A stretch of DNA of 64,000 nt from Halomonas litopenaei. Its GTDB lineage: Bacteria > Pseudomonadota > Gammaproteobacteria > Pseudomonadales > Halomonadaceae. Made by a program: the position numbers and the translations under genes. Under the pieces are notes generated by a model. The model was not told where the DNA came from and did no database searches. It worked only from the letters and a program-made list of their open reading frames with translations. The stretch lies in NCBI RefSeq assembly GCF_003045775.1, contig NZ_PXNS01000006.1:1-64000 (forward strand), in the 5' to 3' direction. Shown piece by piece: positions 45,756 through 54,934 of the stretch (positions within the stretch are counted from its first letter, which is position 1; each line of letters opens with the position of its first letter).

Positions 45756-46763
45756 ATGAAGGAACTGCTGGATCGTCGCCGACTGTGGGTCGGCGGCAAG
45801 GGCGGCGTCGGCAAGACCTCGATGTCGGCGGCGCTGGGTGTGCTGGCGGCACGCCGAGGCAAGCGGGTGCTGGTGGCCTCCACCGACCCCGCCCATAGCC
45901 TGGGCGACGTCTTTGCCAGTGAACTCGGGGATACCCCGCGGCGGCTATTGCCCGGGCTGGACGCCATGGAGATCGATCCTGATCGCGAGGTCGAGGCGCA
46001 TCTGGCGCGGGTGACCGCCCAGATGCGGCGCTATGCGGCGCCTGCCATGATGGACGAGCTGGAACGTCAGATGCGCCTGTCGCGGCAGTCGCCGGGGACC
46101 CAGGAGGCGGCGCTGCTGGAGCGGCTGTCGCGGCTGATGACCGATGACAGCCTGCCCTACGATCTGGTGCTGTTCGACACCGCGCCCACCGGTCATACCC
46201 TGCGCTTGTTGAGCTTGCCCGAGGCCATGGCCGCCTGGACCGACGGCTTGCTCGCCCACAGCCGCAAGTCCGAGCATCTGGGCAAGGTGCTGGCCCATCT
46301 GACGCCTGGCTCTCGGCGCGACGTGACCTCGCCGTTCGAGTCGGACGACGAGGCGGCGTCCCCGGACCAGGACCCGCGCACCCGGGATATCGCCGAGACC
46401 CTGCTGGCGCGACGGCGGCTGTTTCATCAGGCCCGCCGGCGCATCCAGGACGCAAGTCACAATGGCTTCCTGTTCGTGCTGACACCGGAGCGTCTGCCGA
46501 TCCTCGAGACCGCCCGTGCCGTGGCGTCGCTGGAGGAGGCGGGGATTCCCGTTGCCGCCACCCTGGTCAACCGCGTACTGCCGGTAGAGGCGGACGGCGA
46601 CTTTCTTGCCGCCCGTCGCCTGCAGGAAGAGACATATCTTGCGCGTATCGACACGACCTTCGCCCATCTGCCGCGTCCGCGGGTGCCCTGGCTCGCCACC
46701 GACGTCCAGGGTGTCCCGGCGCTGGAGACCCTGGCCGACTGCCTGGAGAACGCAGGTTTTTAG
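45756..46763 (+). CDS. ArsA-like (GET3-related) ATPase
   Basis: 335 residues. Deviant Walker A GKGGVGKT (14-21), switch I region ASTDPAHSLGDVF (about 41-53), switch II LFDTAPTGHTLRLL (about 140-153). The C-terminal half has helical TRC40/GET3-like segments. Such ATPases drive arsenite pumps, tail-anchored protein targeting or metal handling; with CstA and cory-CC-star beside it and no ArsB or ArsR, arsenic resistance is unlikely. AAGGGAAG precedes the ATG. Convergent with the RND pump, 24-base gap. Confidence 0.9.
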   Translation: MKELLDRRRLWVGGKGGVGKTSMSAALGVLAARRGKRVLVASTDPAHSLGDVFASELGDTPRRLLPGLDAMEIDPDREVEAHLARVTAQMRRYAAPAMMDELERQMRLSRQSPGTQEAALLERLSRLMTDDSLPYDLVLFDTAPTGHTLRLLSLPEAMAAWTDGLLAHSRKSEHLGKVLAHLTPGSRRDVTSPFESDDEAASPDQDPRTRDIAETLLARRRLFHQARRRIQDASHNGFLFVLTPERLPILETARAVASLEEAGIPVAATLVNRVLPVEADGDFLAARRLQEETYLARIDTTFAHLPRPRVPWLATDVQGVPALETLADCLENAGF

Positions 46764-46787
46764 AACGCTGGTTTCCAGGACAACGGT

Positions 46788-49700
46788 TCAGTGGGCGTCC
46801 GGCGACTGTTCCATCTCTCGCTCCAGCTTGCGCGCCACGTCGCCGGGCGAGCCGGTGCGCCGTGCCATCAGATCGTAGGCCACCGGTACCACGAACAGCG
46901 TAAAGAAGGTGGCGGCGGCGACGCCGGTGAAGATCACGGTGCCGATGACGATGCGCGTCTCGGCGCCGGCGCCGCTGGACAGGATCAAGGGCACGCTGCC
47001 GGCGATGGTGGTGACCGAGGTCATCACGATGGGACGCAGGCGGGTCATGGCCGCACGCATCAGCGCCTCGCGGAACTCGGTGCCTTCGTCCCTGAGCTGG
47101 TTGGCGAACTCGACGATCAGGATGCCGTTCTTGGCGGCGAGTCCCACCAGCATGACCAGGCCCACCTGGCTATAGATATTCAGCGACTGACCGGTCAGCC
47201 ACAGGCCGAGCAGGGCGCCGCCGATGGCCAGGGGCACCGTCAGCATGATCACCAGCGGATGGACGAAGCTCTCGAACTGGGCCGCCAGCACCAGGAATAC
47301 CACCAGGGTGCCGAGTACCAGCAGGAAGGTGGTGGCGCCGGTGGACTCGCGATAGTCCCGGGCCGCGCCCTTGACGTCGGTCTGCACGCCCGCCGGCAAC
47401 ACCTCACTGACGGCGTTCTCGAGGTAGTCCAGCGCCTCGCCCATGGAGTAGCCGTCGGCCAGGTCGGCCTGCACGGTGATCGCCCGCAGGCGGTTGTAGC
47501 GGTTGAGCTGGCTGGGCCCGGCGAAGGCCTCGACGGTGACCAGGCTAGACAGCGGGATCAGCTCACCGGTGCGGCCCGAGCGCACCCGTACGTTGTCCAG
47601 GGAGCTCGGCGTAGGGGTGGAGCCACGCTCGCCCTCGAGGATGACGTCGTATTCTTCGCCCTGGTCGGTGAAGCGGGTCACGGTGCGGCCCCCCAGCAGC
47701 GTCTCCAGGGTGCGGCCGATCTCGCTGACGGTGACGCCGAGATCCGCGGCGCGGGTGTAGTCGATATTGACGTTGAGCTGGGGCTGGTTTTCCTCGTAGT
47801 CGCTCTCGAGGTTCAACAGTCTCGGATTGGTCTGGCGAATATGGTCCATCAGGGCGTCGCGCCAGGTCACCAGCTGCTCGTAGCTGCCCCCGCCAAGCAC
47901 GAACTGCACGCCCTGTTCGGTGCCGCCGCCGAAGCCCTGGCGCATCACCGGGAAGGCGCGGATGCCGGGCAGGTCGGCCAGTGACTGGCGCACCTCGTTC
48001 ATGATCGGCCAGGCGGGTCGACGCTCGGCCCAGTCCGACAGGCCGACGATGGCGAAACCGGAGTTGAAGTTCTCGGTGTTGCCGCGCCCCTGGGGAGCGA
48101 TGATCAGCACCCGTTCGACCTCGCCGGTCTCGCGCAGGGGCAACAGCCGTGCCTCGACCTCGTCCATGTAGTCCTCCATATAGGAGAAGGTGGCGCCGGG
48201 CGGGCCGCTGATGATGACGAAGAAGGTGCCGCGGTCTTCCCGCGGGGTGTACTCGGCCGGCAGCTGGGGATACAGCCAGGCGATCCCGGCCAGCATCGCC
48301 ACAAAGCAGGCTACCACCAGCCAGCGCGCCTTGAGCACGACCTCCAGGCAAGCCCGGTAGACGCCCTGGGCCCAGTTCAGCCCCTGGTCGACCCAGTGGG
48401 CCAGGCGCCCCTCGTGAAGGCTTGGCGACAGGATCTTGGAGGCCATCATCGGGGTCAGGGTCAGCGCCAGCAGGGTGGAGATGGCCACCGCCGCCGACAG
48501 GGTCAGGGCAAACTCGGTGAACAGCTTGCCGACGTCGCCCTGAATAAAGCTCAGGGGCACGAACACCGCGATCAGCACAAGGCTGGTGGCAATAACCGCA
48601 AAGGCCAGCTGGCGGGCACCGCGGAAGGCCGCCACCAGCGGCGTCTCGCCGTACAGGTGCATGCGTCGATGGATGTTTTCAAGCACCACGATGGCGTCGT
48701 CCACCACCAGGCCGATGGCCAGCACCAGCGCCAGCAGGGTCAGCAGGTTGATGGTGAAGCCCATGGCAGCCAGGGCGGCGAAGGTGCCGATCAGGGTGAC
48801 CGGTACGGTGACCGCTGGCACCAGGGTGGTGCGCAGGTTACCGAGGAACACGAAGATTGCCACCACGACCAGGCCGATGGCGATCAACAGGGTGCTGACC
48901 ACCTCGCGGATGGCGCCGGAGACGAAGGTGGAGGCGTCGTAGTTGAGTGACAGGCTCATGCCGTCCGGCAGGCGAGGGGACAGCCGTTGCATTTCGGCGC
49001 GCACCGCCTTGGACAGCGCCATGACGTTGGCGGTGGACTGCTTGACCATGCCAAGGCCCACCACCGTCTGGCCGTTGCCGCGAAACAGCGAGCGCTCCTC
49101 CACGGTGCCGAGTTCCACCCGGGCCACGTCGGCCAGCCGCACCAGATAGCCGCCTTCGCCGCGATCGAGCACCAGGGCGCGGAAGTCCTCGGGGGTCGAG
49201 AAGCTTCGTGGCAGGCGCACCATGAACTGGCGATCCTGTGACTCCACCGCACCGCCGGGCAGCTCGACGTTTTCAGCCCGGAGCGCGGACTCCACGTCGC
49301 TGACGGTCAGCCCGCGGGCGGCCAGGGCGTCATTGTCGAGCCACACCCGCATGGCGTATTCCTTGGCGCCGCCGACGAACACCCCGGAAACGCCTTCCTG
49401 CACCGAGAAGCTGTCCACCAGGTAGCGCTCGGCGTAGTCGGTCAGCTCCGCCGTGGTATAGCCCTCGCCGGACAGCATCAGCCACATCACCACCTCGGAG
49501 CTGGTGTCCTCCTTGCGCACCTCCGGCGGGTCGGCCTCGTCCGGCAGATTGTCGGCGGCGCCGGAAATACGGTCGCGCATGTCATTGGCGGCGGCGTCGA
49601 TGTCGGTGGACAGGCTGAACTCGACGTTGATATTGGAGCTGCCGTCGGTGGAGGTGGAGGAGATCACCTCGATGCCGGCGATGCCGGCGATGCGCTCTTC

Positions 49701-49901
49701 CAGTACCTGGGTGATACGGGTCTCGACCACGTCGGCGGACGCCCCGGGGTAAGCGGTGCGGATGCTGACGATGGGCGGATCGATGGTCGGGTATTCCTGC
49801 AGCGGCAGACGGGTCAGCGCCAGCAGGCCGAAGGCGACGATCAGGGCGGCGAGCACGGTTGCCAGCACCGGGCGCTGGACGGAAACGTCGGACAGGCGCA
49901 T
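46788..49901 (-). CDS. RND-family multidrug efflux permease (HAE1 type)
   Basis: 1037 residues, the normal length. N-terminal helix with LSDVSVQRPVLATVLAALIVAFGLLAL, porter loops with EYPTIDPPIVSI and YPGASADVVETRITQVLE, the FVFLGNLRTTLVPAVTVPVTLIGTFA membrane block, and the proton-relay motif ALVLAIGLVVDDAIVVLENIHRR (two adjacent Asp). Resembles MexF/MdtC-like exporters rather than heavy-metal pumps. Begins in the last base of the adaptor gene (TGATG). No outer-membrane channel gene is alongside, so it must use a shared TolC-type channel. Confidence 0.96.
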   Translation of the reverse strand: MRLSDVSVQRPVLATVLAALIVAFGLLALTRLPLQEYPTIDPPIVSIRTAYPGASADVVETRITQVLEERIAGIAGIEVISSTSTDGSSNINVEFSLSTDIDAAANDMRDRISGAADNLPDEADPPEVRKEDTSSEVVMWLMLSGEGYTTAELTDYAERYLVDSFSVQEGVSGVFVGGAKEYAMRVWLDNDALAARGLTVSDVESALRAENVELPGGAVESQDRQFMVRLPRSFSTPEDFRALVLDRGEGGYLVRLADVARVELGTVEERSLFRGNGQTVVGLGMVKQSTANVMALSKAVRAEMQRLSPRLPDGMSLSLNYDASTFVSGAIREVVSTLLIAIGLVVVAIFVFLGNLRTTLVPAVTVPVTLIGTFAALAAMGFTINLLTLLALVLAIGLVVDDAIVVLENIHRRMHLYGETPLVAAFRGARQLAFAVIATSLVLIAVFVPLSFIQGDVGKLFTEFALTLSAAVAISTLLALTLTPMMASKILSPSLHEGRLAHWVDQGLNWAQGVYRACLEVVLKARWLVVACFVAMLAGIAWLYPQLPAEYTPREDRGTFFVIISGPPGATFSYMEDYMDEVEARLLPLRETGEVERVLIIAPQGRGNTENFNSGFAIVGLSDWAERRPAWPIMNEVRQSLADLPGIRAFPVMRQGFGGGTEQGVQFVLGGGSYEQLVTWRDALMDHIRQTNPRLLNLESDYEENQPQLNVNIDYTRAADLGVTVSEIGRTLETLLGGRTVTRFTDQGEEYDVILEGERGSTPTPSSLDNVRVRSGRTGELIPLSSLVTVEAFAGPSQLNRYNRLRAITVQADLADGYSMGEALDYLENAVSEVLPAGVQTDVKGAARDYRESTGATTFLLVLGTLVVFLVLAAQFESFVHPLVIMLTVPLAIGGALLGLWLTGQSLNIYSQVGLVMLVGLAAKNGILIVEFANQLRDEGTEFREALMRAAMTRLRPIVMTSVTTIAGSVPLILSSGAGAETRIVIGTVIFTGVAAATFFTLFVVPVAYDLMARRTGSPGDVARKLEREMEQSPDAH

Positions 49902-51082
49902 CAGGTGTCGTCTCCCTGGCGCTGCTCGAGCAGGATGTCGCTGACGCTGGTGGTCTCGTCCTCGATGCCGATCAGCGTGATCCGGGAGGCTTCATGCAGG
50001 CGGTCATTGCCGTGGGTGACCACCAGCTCGCCGGCCTCGAGTCCCTTGACGACTTCCACGTCGCCTTCGCGTCGCGAGCCTACCTCGATATCCCGGCGGA
50101 CCACCTCACCGGCCTCGGTCGACGTCGGCTCACGCGTGGTCAGCACCCAGACCCGCTGGCGCTGGCCTTCCGGGACCAGCGCGGACTCGGGAATCACCAG
50201 CGCCTGACGCGGGCTTCTGGCGATGGTCACCCGCATCAGCATGCCGGGACGCAGCAGCCTCTCTTCGTTGTCGAGCAGGGCGCGCACCGAGATGCTGCGG
50301 CTGATCGGGTCGATGCGCGAGTCGATGGTGGCGATCTCTCCCTCGAACACCCGGTCCGGGTAGGCCGCGGTGGTGGCGGTAAGCGTGAGCCCCCGTGACA
50401 GCGAACCGAGCTGGACCTCGGGCACGTCGAAGTCGAGCTTCATGTGGGAGACGTCGTCCAGGGTGGTCAGCTCGGTGCCCGGGGTGACCAGGGTGCCGAC
50501 GCTGATATCGCGTACCCCGACCACGCCGTCGAAGGGCGCCTTGACCCGGTAGTTCTCGAGCATCGCCTCGAGCCCGGCGATGGTCGCGTCCACCTGCTGA
50601 AGCTGGGCACGACTGTCCTCAACGTCGGCGCGGGGCGCCAGATTGCGGCTTTCGAGTTGGGCGAAGCGATTGACCGCGTTCTGTCGCTCGGTGCGCAGTG
50701 CCTGGGCCTCGCGCAGGGCGGCGCGTTCCTCGATGTCGGACAGCTCCACCAGCACATCGCCTTGGCTGACCTCTTCCCCGCCCTCGAAGTTGAGCGCCGA
50801 GACGGTGTCGGTCACCGTGGCCGACAGGGTCACGCTCTCGTTGGCCGATAGCGTCCCCAGCGACTCCAGCGGATCGGACCAGGCCTCCTGGGTCACCTCG
50901 GCGGCGATCACCGGGGTGGGGGGAGGCCCCTGGGTGCCGGCACCGCGCTGCTGCGCCAGGCTGGGCGACACCACACCCGCCAGCACCGGGGCCAACACCA
51001 GAGCCAGGGCCAGGCGAACCCCCATCCTCCCTGGTCTCGACGTGCGATGCGATAGGGTCCTGGGGCAACGAACTGACGGCAT
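49901..51082 (-). CDS. RND efflux periplasmic adaptor (membrane fusion protein)
   Basis: 393 residues. The N-terminus has a basic stretch and hydrophobic signal (about 21-44, PSLA-QQ). Order: barrel-sandwich first half (VTLSATVTDTVSALNFEGGEEVSQGDVLVELSD), coiled-coil hairpin (about 117-172), lipoyl second half (YRVKAPFDGVVGVRDISVGTLVTPG), beta-barrel and membrane-proximal domain. Bridges the RND pump and an outer-membrane channel. Shares one base with the pump gene. No regulator is adjacent. Confidence 0.93.
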   Translation of the reverse strand: MPSVRCPRTLSHRTSRPGRMGVRLALALVLAPVLAGVVSPSLAQQRGAGTQGPPPTPVIAAEVTQEAWSDPLESLGTLSANESVTLSATVTDTVSALNFEGGEEVSQGDVLVELSDIEERAALREAQALRTERQNAVNRFAQLESRNLAPRADVEDSRAQLQQVDATIAGLEAMLENYRVKAPFDGVVGVRDISVGTLVTPGTELTTLDDVSHMKLDFDVPEVQLGSLSRGLTLTATTAAYPDRVFEGEIATIDSRIDPISRSISVRALLDNEERLLRPGMLMRVTIARSPRQALVIPESALVPEGQRQRVWVLTTREPTSTEAGEVVRRDIEVGSRREGDVEVVKGLEAGELVVTHGNDRLHEASRITLIGIEDETTSVSDILLEQRQGDDT

Positions 51083-51460
51083 GGCAAGCTTCCTGCGTTG
51101 GGCATTCTACGGTGGACGGCGCTCGAGGCGTGGCCGACGCACAGCGTAAACGATCGGATACGATGGTCGTACACAAGTGTCCGAGGATAGCGACAGCATG
51201 CCTGAGACATGGCCTCGCTGGCTTGAGCAAGGTGCGGGTTGCACAATCTTTTCGCAAGTCGTTCGCCGAGTAACAACAGGCCGTTGCATGCCACGGTGTT
51301 TCAGGGCGAATCGAGTGGACGGCTCTGCTAGTATGGCGGGCTTTTGTTGCGCCAAGGGTTTCGGCAGCGCGCTTGCACATGGCGACCAGCCCAGGGTGAG
51401 GCGCTGCCGACGAGGGCGCCAGGGCGTGATGCGAACAACGGGCGGTGAGGGGAATGATCC
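51083..51460. other. Divergent intergenic region of RND operon and flavoprotein
   Basis: 378 bases without a supported gene. It holds the promoters of the leftward adaptor and rightward flavoprotein; a TAGTAT -10-like box is at 51329-51334 without a good -35. GAGGGG at 51448-51453 is the ribosome site of the rightward gene. No TetR- or MarR-like gene is present that might control the pump. Confidence 0.4.
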
Positions 51461-52636
51461 ATGAAGGTTGACGTGGTAGTGATTGGTGCCGGAGCCGCCG
51501 GTCTGATGTGTGCGCTGACGGCGGGCTACGCCGGACGCTCGGTGCTGGTGATCGATCACGCCAACAAGCCGGGCAAGAAGATCCTGATGTCCGGCGGCGG
51601 GCGCTGCAACTTCACCAATATGGCGACGACCCCGGCCAACTTCTTCTCCGCCAATCCCCACTTCTGCATCTCGGCGCTCAAGCGCTATCGCCCGGAGCAC
51701 TTCGTCGAGCTGGTCGAACGCCACGGCCTCGAGTACGTCGAGAAGGCGCCGGGACAGTTGTTCTGCGCCGACTCCGCCAAGGACCTGCTCCAGGTGCTGC
51801 TGACCGAATGCGACTGGGCCGGCGTCGAGCTACGCCTGAAGACCAGTGTCGAGCGCATCGAACGCCAGGGCGAGAGCATGCGCCTGGCCACCTCCGCCGG
51901 GCGCATCGATGCCGGTGCAGTGGTCGTCGCCACCGGTGGGCTGTCGATCCCCAGCATGGGCGCCACCGGCTTTGGCTACGATATCGCCCGTCAGTTCGGC
52001 CTGGAGGTCACCGATACCCGGGCGGCGCTGGTGCCCTTTACCCTCACTTCGCAGTGGAAGGAGCGGGCGGCGGCGCTTGCCGGGGTGTCCACCGACGTCG
52101 TCGCCCGCTGTCGCGGGGGCGAGTATCGTGAACCCTTGCTGTTTACCCATCGTGGGCTGTCCGGTCCCGCCATGCTGCAGATCTCCAGCTACTGGCAGCC
52201 CGGCGACGACCTCGAGATCGACCTGATGCCCGGCAAGGACGCCTTCGAGGCGCTGTGTCAGGCCCGCCGCGATACCCCCAAGCGTCGCCTGTCCACCTGG
52301 CTGTCCGAGCACTCCCCCAAGCGCCTGGCGCAGTCCCTGGTGGAGTGGCAAGGCGATGACGGCGTACTCGCCGAGCGCTCCAACGCAAGCCTTGCGGCCT
52401 GGGCGGACTTCCTCAACCGCTTTCGCATCAAGCCCTCCGGCACCGAAGGCTGGCGCACCGCCGAGGTGACCATGGGCGGCGTCTGCGTCGACGCCATCTC
52501 GTCGAAGACCTTCGAAGTCCAGGGCCTGCCCCAGCTTCGCTTTATCGGCGAGGTGCTCGATGTCACCGGCGAACTCGGCGGCTACAACTTCCAGTGGGCC
52601 TGGGCGTCGGCCGTGGCCTGCGGCCAGTCGGTGTAG
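51461..52636 (+). CDS. HI0933/YhiN-family NAD(P)/FAD-dependent oxidoreductase
   Basis: 391 residues. FAD-binding GAGAAGLMCAL (about 8-18), the signature KKILMSGGGRCNFTN (about 38-52), VVVATGGLSIPSMGATGFGYDIA (about 152-174), and C-terminal GEVLDVTGELGGYNFQWAWASG-like block. These identify the HI0933-like flavoproteins, which have no settled reaction. ATG 51461 follows GAGGGGAATG. Convergent with the LysR gene, 18-base gap. Confidence 0.95.
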   Translation: MKVDVVVIGAGAAGLMCALTAGYAGRSVLVIDHANKPGKKILMSGGGRCNFTNMATTPANFFSANPHFCISALKRYRPEHFVELVERHGLEYVEKAPGQLFCADSAKDLLQVLLTECDWAGVELRLKTSVERIERQGESMRLATSAGRIDAGAVVVATGGLSIPSMGATGFGYDIARQFGLEVTDTRAALVPFTLTSQWKERAAALAGVSTDVVARCRGGEYREPLLFTHRGLSGPAMLQISSYWQPGDDLEIDLMPGKDAFEALCQARRDTPKRRLSTWLSEHSPKRLAQSLVEWQGDDGVLAERSNASLAAWADFLNRFRIKPSGTEGWRTAEVTMGGVCVDAISSKTFEVQGLPQLRFIGEVLDVTGELGGYNFQWAWASAVACGQSV

Positions 52637-52654
52637 ACGCTTCGTCCCCCCTGC

Positions 52655-53557
52655 CTACTCGTGCGACGGCAAGGCCTCCATCTCGCTGACCAGGTGGTCG
52701 ATGAAGCGGCGGATGCGGATCGGCAGGTGATCGGCGTAGGGGTAGACCGCGTAAATGTCGGCGTTGGGTAGCTGGTAGTCCGGCAGCACCCGTACCAGGC
52801 GTCCCTGCTCCAGATGTTCGTGCACGTCCCACTCGGCGCGCACGGCGATGCCGTGGCCGCGAATGGCCCAGGTCAGCACGCTCTCGCCGTCGTTGGCCGA
52901 CAGGTTGCCACGGACCTTGACCTGATGGTGACGCTCTCCCCGGGTGAAGCGCCAGTTGCCGTAGGTGTCCTCGTTCTGTCTGAGCACGATGCAGTTGTGT
53001 TCGCTCAATGCTTCCGGGGTGTCGGGATGCCCGTGTTTCTTCAGATATTCGGGTGATGCACAAAGCAGACGTCGGTGGGAGGCGATCTTTCTGGCATGCA
53101 GTCCCGAGTCGGGAAGGGTGCCGAATCGGATACCGATATCGAAGGCATTTGCCACCAGATTAAGCGGGTGATCCGAGAGGTGAAGCTGACAGTCGATATC
53201 GGGGAATTGTTCGACGAAAGATGCGACGAAAGGAGCAATATGACGTCGACCGAATCCGAAGGGGGCGTTGATTCTTATCTGTCCCGAGGCTTCGTCGGCG
53301 TTCACCTTTAGTGCATGGTGAAGCGCCTCCATGTCGGCCAGCATGCGCTTCGCGTAGCGCAACATGACGACCCCGTCCGGGGTCAGACTCATAGCTCTCG
53401 GGGTGCGGTAAAAAAGCTGGGTGTCCAGGGATTTTTCCAGATTTGCCAAGCGCTTGCTGGCAGCAGCCGGGGTGATGTCGAGATCCTTTGCGGTGCGCGA
53501 CAGGCTGCCCGCTTCACACAGGATGACAAAGAATTCGAGGTCGGCAAGCGATTTCAT
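52655..53557 (-). CDS. LysR-family regulator, DmlR-like
   Basis: 300 residues: winged helix (about 1-60, SLSRTAKDLDITPAAASKRLANLEKSLDTQLFYRT) and effector domain (about 88-290). The wording of the N-terminal helix and PEYLKKHGHPDTPEAL resembles E. coli DmlR, activator of D-malate use, which fits the divergent decarboxylating dehydrogenase. ATG 53557 taken for the conserved start; in-frame ATG 53575 is an alternative. An 8-base inverted repeat TGTCACCT/AGGTGACA (53615-53622 and 53670-53677) sits in the shared promoter gap. Confidence 0.88.
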   Translation of the reverse strand: MKSLADLEFFVILCEAGSLSRTAKDLDITPAAASKRLANLEKSLDTQLFYRTPRAMSLTPDGVVMLRYAKRMLADMEALHHALKVNADEASGQIRINAPFGFGRRHIAPFVASFVEQFPDIDCQLHLSDHPLNLVANAFDIGIRFGTLPDSGLHARKIASHRRLLCASPEYLKKHGHPDTPEALSEHNCIVLRQNEDTYGNWRFTRGERHHQVKVRGNLSANDGESVLTWAIRGHGIAVRAEWDVHEHLEQGRLVRVLPDYQLPNADIYAVYPYADHLPIRIRRFIDHLVSEMEALPSHE

Positions 53558-53681
53558 GGTTAACCCAGGCGTCATGGTAGCTTCAACCGCCAGTCTATTG
53601 CCGCCAATTGTCCCTGTCACCTAGCCTTCGTGAACCCGGCAAGACCTCCGGTTTACAGAATCTTCAGTGAGGTGACAGCAG

Positions 53682-54746
53682 ATGAGAACGCATAAGGTGG
53701 CGGTGATTCCCGGTGACGGTATCGGCCTTGAGGTCATCGAGGCAGGCAAGCAGGTCATCGAGGCGCTGGCCAAGAAGAGCGGCGACTTCAACTTCGAATT
53801 CGAGGACTTCGACTGGAGCTCGAAGCGCTATCTGGAACAGGGCGAGTACATCCCCGAGGGTGGCCTCGCGAAGCTCGCGAAGTTCGACGCCATCTACTTT
53901 GGCGCCGTGGGCAGCCAGGACGTGCCCGACCACGTGTCGCTGTGGGATCTGCGCCTGGCCATCTGCCAGGGCTTCGATCAGTACGCCAATGTGCGCCCGG
54001 CGCGGGTGCTGCCGGGCGTGAAGAGTCGTCTCGAGGGCGCCGACAAGATCGACTGGGTGATCATCCGCGAGAACAGCGAGGGTGAATACTCCGGCAACGG
54101 CGGGCGCGTGCACCAGGGGCTGCCCGACGAGATCGGCACCGAGCTTTCCATCTTCTCGCGCAAGGGCATCGAGCGGATCCATCGCTTTGCCTTCGAGATG
54201 GCCCAGAGCCGCCCGCGCAAGAAGCTGACCCTGGTGACCAAGTCCAACGCCCAGCGTCACGGCATGGTGCTGTGGGACGAGGTGTTCTTCGAGGTGGCCA
54301 AGGACTTCCCCGAGGTCGAGATCGATCGTGAGCTGGTCGATGCGGTGACCACCCGCATGGTGCTCAAGCCCGAGACCCTGGATGTGGTGGTCGCCACCAA
54401 CCTGCACGCCGACATCCTCTCGGATCTTGCGGCAGCGCTTTCCGGCAGCCTGGGTATTGCGCCTACCGCCAACCTCAACCCCGAGCGCAGCTTCCCCTCC
54501 ATGTTCGAGCCGATCCATGGCTCTGCCTTCGATATCGCGGGCCAGGGGATCGCCAATCCGGTGGGCTCGTTCTGGACCGCGGCGATGATGCTCGAATACC
54601 TCGGCGAGAACACCGCCGCCGAGCGCCTGATGGCAGCCATCGAGCGCCTGACCGAGTCCGGCATGCAGACCAAGGACCTGGGCGGCGACGCCATGACCCG
54701 CGACGTGACGGCGGCCATCTGCGCCGACATCGAGGCCCAGGGCTGA
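53682..54746 (+). CDS. dmlA: D-malate/tartrate dehydrogenase (decarboxylating)
   Basis: 354 residues of the isocitrate/isopropylmalate dehydrogenase family. VIPGDGIGLEVIEAGKQV N-terminus, LWDLRLAICQGFDQYANVRPARVLPG, WVIIRENSEGEYSGNGGR, KSNAQRHGMVLWD, Mg-binding DAVTTRMVL and NLHADILSDLAAALSGSLGIAPTAN. These match DmlA/TtuC rather than LeuB (no Leu-binding segment). Oxidises D-malate to pyruvate and CO2, and tartrate. GTGAGGTGACAG precedes the ATG at 53682. Followed by a TRAP transporter. Confidence 0.93.
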   Translation: MRTHKVAVIPGDGIGLEVIEAGKQVIEALAKKSGDFNFEFEDFDWSSKRYLEQGEYIPEGGLAKLAKFDAIYFGAVGSQDVPDHVSLWDLRLAICQGFDQYANVRPARVLPGVKSRLEGADKIDWVIIRENSEGEYSGNGGRVHQGLPDEIGTELSIFSRKGIERIHRFAFEMAQSRPRKKLTLVTKSNAQRHGMVLWDEVFFEVAKDFPEVEIDRELVDAVTTRMVLKPETLDVVVATNLHADILSDLAAALSGSLGIAPTANLNPERSFPSMFEPIHGSAFDIAGQGIANPVGSFWTAAMMLEYLGENTAAERLMAAIERLTESGMQTKDLGGDAMTRDVTAAICADIEAQG

Positions 54747-54765
54747 GTCTGAGATCCCCGTCGTT

Positions 54766-54786
54766 TCCTGCCCCCTGCGGGCAGGA
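54766..54786. other. Hairpin between dmlA and the TAXI receptor gene
   Basis: Perfect 8-bp stem TCCTGCCC/GGGCAGGA with loop CCTGC, 20 bases after the dmlA stop, no T run. A weak terminator or processing site separating the two genes. Confidence 0.5.
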
Positions 54787-54934
54787 GGCGATGACCTTGT
54801 CCCCGTCGGATGGCATCGATGCCGAAACACCGACGCGGGATTCGGGGAGGCTCGGCTTTCGAGCAGAGACTCCCCGCTCCACGAGCCCATCGAGAGGCTT
54901 GGCAGTAACAATCACAACGCCAAGGAGCAACGCC

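Noticed and set aside
45756..46763. Arsenic resistance (arsA of an ars operon)
   Set aside because: No arsB, arsC, arsD or arsR is near; the neighbours are cstA and cory-CC-star.
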